This document shows positions 23,235 to 29,796 of a DNA stretch of 30,919 bases, in pieces. The DNA lies in IMG/VR virus record IMGVR_UViG_3300017719_004369, positions 1-30,919 of that record. One strand, given 5' to 3'. The notes under the pieces were generated by a model, which had not been told where the DNA came from, made no database searches, and saw nothing but the letters and a program-made list of their open reading frames with translations. The stretch comes from a virus. The translations under genes were made by a program, and so were the position numbers. Every line of letters starts with the position of its first letter. The first letter of the stretch is position 1.

Positions 23235-24619
23235 TACCATTTCTCCATATCTGTAATCAATTCAGGAAAAGTTTCTTCAAAATTCTTTCCCCTACGTCTA
23301 TCATATTCACGTATAAAGTTTGCAAAGTCTTCTCTGTATTTATCAGCGACTGGCTCCGTTCTCAGATAATCACACAATCGTTTTATTTGATCAAACTCTT
23401 CTAAGTAGAGTCTAGCAAATTTATCTGGTGAATCATACTTCAACCACCCCTCACAAAATACTTCTAGTTTGTTTGCCATTGTTTCACGATAAACAGAAGA
23501 CAATAAAGTACATTGTAAATGTGGTGGATAACGTAAGTAGTTTACACTTAAAGGTATTCTATTATGTGCCAAATTCTGATTAAACTTGATACGTAAGTCC
23601 ATTATATCTTGAACGAAATCTTGCATTGTAGATATTGATAATATGTTTACCGTTGTCATTATAACAACTCGACAGTTGGTTTCTATCAACATACGTTCTA
23701 TGTTTTCTATCCATTCATTATATACAATACCGTCTCTGGCATACTCCGCTTTATTACCAGTACTTTCTGCACTTGTGAATATCTCGACTTCAATGCCATG
23801 CGATTCAAGTCTTATAACAGACGCAATAAGTCTTTCAATCAGACGCGGGTCTGTACCTAAGTTACTATTGATTCCTATTTTAAGTTCTGGATTTTCATGA
23901 TGGTGTTCTACAATATAATCAACAGTTCGCCAAAAATCTTTTGACATTGTAGGTTCGCCACCAGTTATACGAAATACTTTTAGATGCTTGAATGCATCAG
24001 GGAACCATTTCCAAAAAGCATCAACATATGGGTTAGGTTCACTATTCTTGAATGGAAACTTACCAACTTCTTTTAAATAATTCAAATCATGTGAACCAAA
24101 CTTAACTGGATATATTCCGTCTTTCTGAATGTCTTGCATCCAAGTAGATGATATTTCAGGTGAGCAATATGCACAGGCAAAATTACAAGCATTACTAAAT
24201 GATACTTCTAGATAAGTAGGATATACATCATCGTAAGGATCACTATTTGCTATCTCATCTATTTTATCCCATGCCCACCAATCAGCAGTTTTATAATGTC
24301 TATCAGAAAAGTATTCTTTATCTAGGTCTTCGATCTTCCAACAATAGTCACATTCTTTAGGTCTATCACCACAAAGCATCTTATCTCTTTGAGTTTTCTT
24401 ATATTGACTATTATGCAGGGCGGCAGGATTCTCTAGAACTTCTTCTACGGGAATCTTATGGGGTGAAGGATGGTGACATGAGTGATTATAACCATTCTGT
24501 AACATCAGAGTAGTTTGTAGCCATTTGGCAGAACAAAAAGAAGGGCTTATATCATTTATCTTAATTCGTTTTTCTTTTAATTCATCTATCCAATATTCAT
24601 TCGTTCCTTTTTCAGCCAT
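23234..24619 (-). CDS. Radical SAM protein B, twitch-domain type (subgroup I)
   Basis: A 461-residue enzyme. Core motif C145-NFA-C149-AY-C152, RITGGEPTMSK (GGE), INSNLGTDPRLIERL, FTSAESTGNKAEYARDG. N-terminal Cys set C29 (FCSAKW), C48 (SCHHPSPHKIP), C90/C93 (CDYCWKIEDLD). C-terminal RRGKNFEETFPEL is a block also seen in A. The ATG overlaps the A stop by 8 bases. Together with A and C it forms a run of three subgroup I paralogues. Confidence 0.9.
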   Translation of the reverse strand: MAEKGTNEYWIDELKEKRIKINDISPSFCSAKWLQTTLMLQNGYNHSCHHPSPHKIPVEEVLENPAALHNSQYKKTQRDKMLCGDRPKECDYCWKIEDLDKEYFSDRHYKTADWWAWDKIDEIANSDPYDDVYPTYLEVSFSNACNFACAYCSPEISSTWMQDIQKDGIYPVKFGSHDLNYLKEVGKFPFKNSEPNPYVDAFWKWFPDAFKHLKVFRITGGEPTMSKDFWRTVDYIVEHHHENPELKIGINSNLGTDPRLIERLIASVIRLESHGIEVEIFTSAESTGNKAEYARDGIVYNEWIENIERMLIETNCRVVIMTTVNILSISTMQDFVQDIMDLRIKFNQNLAHNRIPLSVNYLRYPPHLQCTLLSSVYRETMANKLEVFCEGWLKYDSPDKFARLYLEEFDQIKRLCDYLRTEPVADKYREDFANFIREYDRRRGKNFEETFPELITDMEKW

Positions 24620-25940
24620 TACACATCTCGTAAAAATACTCTAGTTCAGGAAAAGTCTCGATGAAGTTTGTACCTCTTCTTTTGTCGTGTTCATCAACAA
24701 ATGCTCTGAAGTCTTTTCTGTGTTTGATCAATTCGTTACCAGTAAATCTATTTTTTTCTACCCACTGTAGTACTCTCTCAAACTTAGCATACTCGCCTGA
24801 GTTAAATTTAGTAACATCATTGTCATCTACATGAGTACTCATATAATACACCAGTTCACGTAGGTTGTCAAGTTGTTTATCGTCTGTAATCAATGCAGAT
24901 AAATGTTTTGGATAAACCATATGTGGTGTATCTAAAAGAAAAGTTGCATCTCCTTTAATCCAAGAAAGTCCTTTAAAGTCCAAGATAACATCAAGCAATT
25001 CTTTGTAATTTGGAATACTCATGAAGTTAAAAGTAGACATAATACCAACGTCTATCTTGGCATCTACTAGTTTTTCTAGATTGCGCTCAAACATATCAAC
25101 TTTTAATCCATGTCTAATATACTCTGCTTGAGGTCCCCAACTGTCTATACTAGCATACACTTTAGGTTTTTTCATATCTTTCATTGTATCGATAATTCTT
25201 TCTACTCGTCTATCAGATACACAAAGATTACTATTTACGTTAAACTCAATATTTTCTCCGTTAGGATGATTTCTAATAAACTTAGCAAGTTTAAATGTGT
25301 TCTCACTTAGCAGAGGTTCACCACCAGTAAGTCTAATTGTGTGTAGATGCATCACTGCTTGTTTTATCCATTCCCAAAACTTTTTAGTCATAGCGTTATC
25401 ATCACCTGTATATAATGTTTCTCTGCCATTTAAATTATATCCACGAGAACTTTCATCTGATATTACATCCCATGGACCATCATTTTTAATTTCTTCATAC
25501 CAAGAAGAACTACTTTGAGTTCCGCAATAAGAACATTTTAATTGACATTTAGTATTGAAACTCATTACTAGATACTTTGGATATACGTCAGCATTTCTAG
25601 GTAACGATGCAGTCTTTACTATAATGTCTTTATCTTTTAATGTATGAATAGGTGCTAGTGTTATTCTTGGTGACCAAGAACCAGCATCTTCTGCTTTCCA
25701 ACAATATGAACACTCAGATGGTCTAACACCATCAAGCATTTGATTACGTACTTCTTTCTTCTGTTCTGTATTGTGAAAGTCTTCATCTTCGTTTATATGT
25801 TTCATTGGAACATGAAAGCAAGAATGACTTTGTGCAGAACCTAAATGCATCTCTAGGTGTTCCCACTTCAATACACACATTGAAGGAGAAATCTTATCAT
25901 AGTCTTCTTTTATCTTTTCATAATATTCCAATGGGGTCAT
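24612..25940 (-). CDS. Radical SAM protein A, twitch-domain type (subgroup I)
   Basis: A 442-residue enzyme, first of the seven to be translated. Core motif C132-QLK-C136-SY-C139, RLTGGEPLLS (GGE), FNVNSNLCVSDRRVERI, YASIDSWGPQAEYIRHGL. N-terminal Cys set C22 (MCVLKWEH), C41 (SCFHVPMKHI), C77/C80 (CSYCWKAEDAG). C-terminal RRGTNFIETFPELEYF matches gene B. The ATG overlaps the stop of the upstream methyltransferase as ATGA, so both are likely translated together. Confidence 0.9.
   Translation of the reverse strand: MTPLEYYEKIKEDYDKISPSMCVLKWEHLEMHLGSAQSHSCFHVPMKHINEDEDFHNTEQKKEVRNQMLDGVRPSECSYCWKAEDAGSWSPRITLAPIHTLKDKDIIVKTASLPRNADVYPKYLVMSFNTKCQLKCSYCGTQSSSSWYEEIKNDGPWDVISDESSRGYNLNGRETLYTGDDNAMTKKFWEWIKQAVMHLHTIRLTGGEPLLSENTFKLAKFIRNHPNGENIEFNVNSNLCVSDRRVERIIDTMKDMKKPKVYASIDSWGPQAEYIRHGLKVDMFERNLEKLVDAKIDVGIMSTFNFMSIPNYKELLDVILDFKGLSWIKGDATFLLDTPHMVYPKHLSALITDDKQLDNLRELVYYMSTHVDDNDVTKFNSGEYAKFERVLQWVEKNRFTGNELIKHRKDFRAFVDEHDKRRGTNFIETFPELEYFYEMCNG
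24843..24871 (-). promoter_or_regulatory. Promoter-like element before radical SAM gene B
   Basis: TTGACA (24871-24866), exactly 17 bases, TATTAT (24848-24843) on the minus strand. It lies in the 3' part of gene A, about 220 bases before the ATG of gene B, and could give separate expression of B to G. Confidence 0.45.
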
Positions 25941-26548
25941 ACTTTAACGCCCTTGATAGTATATCTCTGAAAGATGCCATCTGGTCCAGGACAATCTGTA
26001 ACAATCTTCTCAATAACTTTAGTGCATCGATTTATTTCTTTAAAATGATTAATGTCATCTGCAAGTCTGATATGTTCTGGTATTACTAGATTATTACCTT
26101 GTATAATATACTCAGTATCTAATGGTATATTATCATACCAAGCATCATAAGTTTTTTGATCAACGTGTTCTGTACTTGTATTGATAACTAGATCAGGACG
26201 AATCTTATACTTATATGTTGCCATATCGCCTGTGTTAGCAACAATACCACCATCAAAATTAAAGTATCGATTAATTACAACTTCACACTTAGGATCGATA
26301 TCAACAGATACTATGGGGTGATGTGATCGCCTAGAATCTGTAAGTATCTGTGCTAACAACCCATACCATCCACCAAAAATATAACATTGATATATGTCCA
26401 TAGAATCAATTAAGTCTAATACTATTTGTTTGCTTTTTAATTGACTTTCCCAAAAGCATTCGTAATATCTTTTAGTTACTTCTGGGTTATCTACATTATC
26501 TCTGAGAAAGTTGAACCAACTTACTACAACTTTATCACTTATGTGCAT
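25937..26548 (-). CDS. Class I methyltransferase-like protein
   Basis: A 203-residue protein with a Rossmann-type SAM pocket: YQCYIFGGWYGLLAQ (motif I in the form GGWYG), VSVDIDPKCEVV (acidic residue after strand 2), NTGDMATYKY, and PDLVINTSTEHVD (motif IV region). The small size and the GGWYG motif match a class of phage methyltransferase-like proteins often seen in marine viruses; the N/T-S-T-E-H-V segment could take the place of the usual catalytic loop. It overlaps both neighbours, the GNAT-like gene and radical SAM gene A. Substrate unknown. Confidence 0.8.
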   Translation of the reverse strand: MHISDKVVVSWFNFLRDNVDNPEVTKRYYECFWESQLKSKQIVLDLIDSMDIYQCYIFGGWYGLLAQILTDSRRSHHPIVSVDIDPKCEVVINRYFNFDGGIVANTGDMATYKYKIRPDLVINTSTEHVDQKTYDAWYDNIPLDTEYIIQGNNLVIPEHIRLADDINHFKEINRCTKVIEKIVTDCPGPDGIFQRYTIKGVKV

Positions 26549-27179
26549 TTATTATTTCCTTTTCTGATACACTAGGTTTTATTCTACCATTATGTTCATA
26601 CCAAACAACATTGCTTGGTGGTTGCCATACATAACCATCTTCAAGTGTCCAGTAATAAACATACTGTAATAAGTCAGACCTTTCATCGACTTGAAATAAT
26701 AGCCTTGTATCAAGAGTCAAGTCCTGATACCAATCTGAAGTCCACATCCATTCCATCTGTTTCTGTAACTCGGTAACTGCTCCACCAAATCTTCGTTTTT
26801 GATACATTGCATTAATTGCTCTGTTACGAATATCATGCGTAAAGAAAAATACTTTAAACCCATTTTCTTTTGCCCACATAATTTGTTTAGGTGCATGAAG
26901 CAATCCTAACCAAGCAGGTCTAAATTCAGTGGCAATGTGAAGTCTGCAACCTCTTGCGGCTACAGTTGGATCACCAGTGTAATGACTTGGCTCTATAACA
27001 CTCAATGAAGCCAGCTTGCCATCAACATAATTTAAAAACGTCTGACCAGTCTTGTCTGGGTCATATTTGTCATATGCCAGACTGTCATTACCTTCTTTAA
27101 AAGATAACTCTCTAAAGTTCTCTATCTGTTCTCTTTTTATTTTAGAGCCATCATACTCTATGATACTAATTTCAAACAT
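26535..27179 (-). CDS. GNAT-like acetyltransferase-fold protein
   Basis: A 214-residue protein. The central part TVAARGCRLHIATEFRPAWLGLLHAPKQIMWAKENGF, then FFFTHDIRNRAINAMYQKRRFGG reads like GNAT motifs A and B (a R/E-x-R-P-x-x-x-G loop followed by the AlphaN-A-Y helix), though the classical Q/RxxGxG/A acetyl-CoA loop is imperfect (FRPAWLGLL). A C-terminal aromatic-rich segment (WTLEDGYVWQPP) follows. Such proteins in phage clusters may acylate amino sugars or proteins. The call is by pattern only. The start is 22 bases inside the upstream oxygenase gene. Confidence 0.55.
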   Translation of the reverse strand: MFEISIIEYDGSKIKREQIENFRELSFKEGNDSLAYDKYDPDKTGQTFLNYVDGKLASLSVIEPSHYTGDPTVAARGCRLHIATEFRPAWLGLLHAPKQIMWAKENGFKVFFFTHDIRNRAINAMYQKRRFGGAVTELQKQMEWMWTSDWYQDLTLDTRLLFQVDERSDLLQYVYYWTLEDGYVWQPPSNVVWYEHNGRIKPSVSEKEIINAHK

Positions 27180-27859
27180 TCTATATCTTCCTGACTCTTC
27201 AATGTAGCTAATAATGCAATGCGTGGTTCGGTACCATTATTTACTACGCCATGTTTAAATCCTGTATTCAAAAACCAAACTCTCCCGTCTGCTGGCAGAT
27301 TATGTTCTTGATACTCACCGTTTACCCAAAACTGATTGATACATTCGTCAGTACCAGATATAGGACAGACTATTCTAACACCATAAGATGGATCATAATC
27401 AATGTGTGGTTGTAAACTCATACCTGGTGCAAGAAAGTGTAGTCTAGCACGACAAACTGGTGCAGAAAAGTGTCCTGCTAATGCTTCTTCAAAGTAAGTA
27501 CCCTTACAAGCATCAGTCTGATAATCCCACAACATCTCATTTGCAGTTGGTGGTAAGTTATCACCCTTCGCTTTCTTATTACGAATTCTATCTCTAAGAG
27601 TAGCACCCAAATCTTCAAGTTCAAAGTCATCAGCTTTTGCCATATTCTCTGGTGACATTACCATCAGGGGAATCTCTTTTAAGTTTGCATATGCATTATC
27701 AACAAAAGATGGATCATGTAATTTTGTTATGCCGGGATTAGCTTTGTAGATGTCTTCCCATAGATGTTCTATCTTAGCAAGTTCTTCTTTAATCTTATCC
27801 AAGTTAAATCGTATTCCTGGAATAGGAGCAACAACAGGCAAATCTCGTTTCTTTAGCAT
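27158..27859 (-). CDS. Aspartyl/asparaginyl beta-hydroxylase-like 2OG-Fe(II) oxygenase
   Basis: A 233-residue protein with a jelly-roll dioxygenase core. The metal triad is visible as H152-x-D154 (LQPHIDYD) and H203 (GFKHGVVNNG), with R213 (PRIALLATL) as the 2-oxoglutarate carboxylate contact. RLHFLAPGMSL before and VWFLNTGFKHGVVN after are the typical strands of the Asp/Asn hydroxylase and related proline hydroxylase group. The product probably hydroxylates an amino acid side chain or a small molecule using O2 and 2-oxoglutarate. The 7-base overlap with the preceding gene and 22-base overlap with the next keep it in the operon. Confidence 0.85.
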   Translation of the reverse strand: MLKKRDLPVVAPIPGIRFNLDKIKEELAKIEHLWEDIYKANPGITKLHDPSFVDNAYANLKEIPLMVMSPENMAKADDFELEDLGATLRDRIRNKKAKGDNLPPTANEMLWDYQTDACKGTYFEEALAGHFSAPVCRARLHFLAPGMSLQPHIDYDPSYGVRIVCPISGTDECINQFWVNGEYQEHNLPADGRVWFLNTGFKHGVVNNGTEPRIALLATLKSQEDIECLKLVS

Positions 27860-28551
27860 AGTTCTTTCCTCATATTGACAGAATCAAATGCATGAGCCAT
27901 AAAATTATTATTAGTAAGTCCGTCTATCCAATGAATACCCTTACATGAATTAAAGTGTATCAAGAGTGCTTCACCCTTTTTAGGAAATCTTATACTTTTA
28001 ACATCTCCTTCTGGATAAGTCAATGGTGCTTTTAATAGCTTGTAGATTCCTTCTTCTTCCACATAGAAAATTTTGAACTCTTCTATAACGTCATTTTCTA
28101 GATGTATAGGATAGATAATCGTGAAAGTGTCTTCGTATGTTTTGCCATCAATCTCTGTAGGTTGATGTGCGTGTTTAAAGTAGCTATCTGATTTAGGTCT
28201 GTAGTCATTGTTACCCATCAAGAAACTAAAAGTACCTTGATATGTTTCTACATATTCTTTAATAAGACTGGTAGAGTTTGCATGGACATCTGAAGAGAAT
28301 TGACAGTCTTCAATGCTGATTAGTTTGTCCGATTGTTCTGTTATTCTTTTCTGGTCATAGCTATCCCAAATAAAGTAATAACTTCCTGCAATGATAATAG
28401 CTTTTTCCCAGTCCGTAAGATGCTCATGGAGCAAAGCCATGTCATCTTCATTTGCAATTGGATGTGCTTCTAGTTGATTGCGATACGGGTGTGTTCTACA
28501 ATAATCATAATCAAATCTATCAGCCACAAAGGGTACATATTTAAAATTCAT
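27853..28551 (-). CDS. Protein of unknown function with possible cupin/jelly-roll fold
   Basis: A 232-residue protein. I see repeated strand-turn pattern and scattered His (SYFKHAHQPTEIDG at ~124-136, IIYPIHLEN, ALLIHFNSCKGIHWIDGL at ~195-212, FMAHAFDSV), compatible with a metal-binding jelly-roll such as a 2OG oxygenase or cupin, but no unambiguous HxD...H set. The C-terminal GIHWIDGLTNNNFMAHAFDSV is arranged like the second-His/Arg end of these folds. It stands next to a clear 2OG-type hydroxylase, which makes this reading more plausible. Function not recognised. Confidence 0.72.
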   Translation of the reverse strand: MNFKYVPFVADRFDYDYCRTHPYRNQLEAHPIANEDDMALLHEHLTDWEKAIIIAGSYYFIWDSYDQKRITEQSDKLISIEDCQFSSDVHANSTSLIKEYVETYQGTFSFLMGNNDYRPKSDSYFKHAHQPTEIDGKTYEDTFTIIYPIHLENDVIEEFKIFYVEEEGIYKLLKAPLTYPEGDVKSIRFPKKGEALLIHFNSCKGIHWIDGLTNNNFMAHAFDSVNMRKELC

Positions 28552-28553
28552 AT

Positions 28554-29285
28554 CTAAGCAGTTTTATCAATAAGTCTGATTAACTGTCCTCCAATATCGA
28601 ATCTATGCCATAGAATTTGTCTATTGCCATGATCGTGGTGTGCTTTATGGAATCCTTCACCGAGTGTTATAAGACCTAACCAAGTATCACTGTGCGCTTC
28701 TTTACCTCTATGGGAATACGTAAATACCAAAGAGCCAATTAACTTAGCGGCACCTGCTGGTGCTAACCATGCATATATTAAAGCAAGAGGATCTATCACA
28801 AACAAGAGCGCGGCCCATGCTCCTATAACTTGCCAGTAATATTTTACTTGATCTCTGCATAATTCTTTTTTGAGTAAGTCTCTTGCATATTTGAAATTGA
28901 TATTAATTAGGACTTGTCCAAAGTATGCAAGAAGCCACCCTCTATGGTGTGGAGAGTGTGGATCTTTTTCTGTGTCAGCATATCTATGATGTTCTCTGTG
29001 ATTGGCTGCCCAGGTAATTGCGGGACCAATCATCATAATATGAGCAAAGAATAACATTAAGTATTCTATAAATTTAGGACACTTAAAAGAATTGTGTGAC
29101 CAATATCGATGATATCCCATTGTAACACCTAACATCATGCCACAATACATAATTACAAATGGTATCCATTCCCATGCATGAGCATACATGATCATTGGTA
29201 TCAATGATAGTTGTGCGACCAATTGTCCTATAAGTAAAGTTATAGGTGCCCAAGAGTTGTTTTGTTTTAGTACCGCTTTTCTCAT
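28554..29285 (-). CDS. Membrane fatty acid desaturase (delta-9-like)
   Basis: A 243-residue integral membrane diiron desaturase. Histidine boxes: box I H59-RYWS-H64, box II H96-REH-H100 (HREHHRYAD), box III H213-KA-H216-H217 (GFHKAHHDH). Transmembrane segments at about 13-34, 39-58, 73-94 and 153-188 flank them. Acyl-CoA/acyl-ACP or acyl-lipid delta-9 enzymes share these boxes; this copy is compact against typical ~300 residues, with the third box close to the C-terminus. It would introduce a double bond in host membrane or lipid-linked acyl chains. Overlaps the upstream small gene as ATGA. Presence in a phage suggests a change of membrane fluidity or of an acyl group in the cluster product. 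Confidence 0.9.
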   Translation of the reverse strand: MRKAVLKQNNSWAPITLLIGQLVAQLSLIPMIMYAHAWEWIPFVIMYCGMMLGVTMGYHRYWSHNSFKCPKFIEYLMLFFAHIMMIGPAITWAANHREHHRYADTEKDPHSPHHRGWLLAYFGQVLININFKYARDLLKKELCRDQVKYYWQVIGAWAALLFVIDPLALIYAWLAPAGAAKLIGSLVFTYSHRGKEAHSDTWLGLITLGEGFHKAHHDHGNRQILWHRFDIGGQLIRLIDKTA

Positions 29286-29644
29286 TTTGCCATCCGCGAA
29301 ATCTCTTCTGCTTGTTTCTGGTTTGTTACAGGAACTGCATTGGATTTATGCATTGTCGCTATACCCTTAATTAACGTACCCGTATAAACCATTTGCTCTT
29401 TCTTATGACATGAACCATTCACATCATCTCTACTCTTGTATTTATCACGGTGCTCCAAAGACCTCTGGTGATTTGCAGAAGTTTTTGGCTTGTATTCAAC
29501 GAACTCTTTTTTCTTGGGTTTAGCATCTGGATCGATGCCCAGTTTTTTGAGATGCTTACGATGAGCCTCTTCTCTTTCTCGCCAACCTTTACCTCTAGGC
29601 TTCTTTTTGCGGGTTGAAGAGTTGTATGTATGGATTATACGCAT
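29282..29644 (-). CDS. Conserved basic phage protein, function unknown
   Basis: A 120-residue protein, first of the long operon. The N-terminus IIHTYNSSTRKKKPRGKGWR is very basic; a second conserved end is YTGTLIKGIATMHKSNAVPV followed by NQKQAEEISRM. I recall this end in many marine phage and podovirus proteins of unknown role. No domain or membrane segment is evident. Basic character suggests nucleic-acid contact. It is directly downstream of the consensus early promoter at 29680-29708, so it is probably among the first products made. ATG at 29644 starts about 30 bases after the likely transcription start. Confidence 0.85.
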   Translation of the reverse strand: MRIIHTYNSSTRKKKPRGKGWREREEAHRKHLKKLGIDPDAKPKKKEFVEYKPKTSANHQRSLEHRDKYKSRDDVNGSCHKKEQMVYTGTLIKGIATMHKSNAVPVTNQKQAEEISRMAK

Positions 29645-29669
29645 ATAGACCTCTCACAGATTGATTCAT

Positions 29670-29677
29670 TATAAATA
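29670..29677 (+). promoter_or_regulatory. T4-type late promoter for the secreted protein gene
   Basis: Exact TATAAATA on the plus strand, with the next plus-strand gene starting at 29797. Its placement ahead of the only plus-strand gene fits a late gene read by the gp55/gp33-dependent polymerase. It is adjacent to the minus-strand early -10, so early and late starts nearly overlap. Confidence 0.7.
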
Positions 29678-29679
29678 GC

Positions 29680-29708
29680 ATTATACAGTATAACTATAGG
29701 AATGTCAA
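29680..29708 (-). promoter_or_regulatory. Consensus early promoter of the long minus-strand operon
   Basis: Perfect TTGACA (29708-29703), 17-base spacer (29702-29686), TATAAT (29685-29680) on the minus strand. Expected start near 29673, giving a leader of about 30 bases to the ATG at 29644. It is the only strong promoter found in front of the roughly 24-kb overlapping gene series. Confidence 0.93.
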
Positions 29709-29796
29709 GCGGAAGTTGCTCTTAATTATAAGTGATTTGATCAGATTATGGTACAGTTCAGTAAGACTGTAATTAAACTTATCTTTAGGAGAGAAC

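Larger units (their letters stand above)
29645..29796. other. Divergent intergenic region
   Basis: A 152-base gap holding the minus-strand sigma70-type early promoter and the plus-strand TATAAATA late motif, with the plus-strand gene's AGGAGAG ribosome site immediately before 29797. No tRNA, operator palindrome or terminator is evident. Confidence 0.8.
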
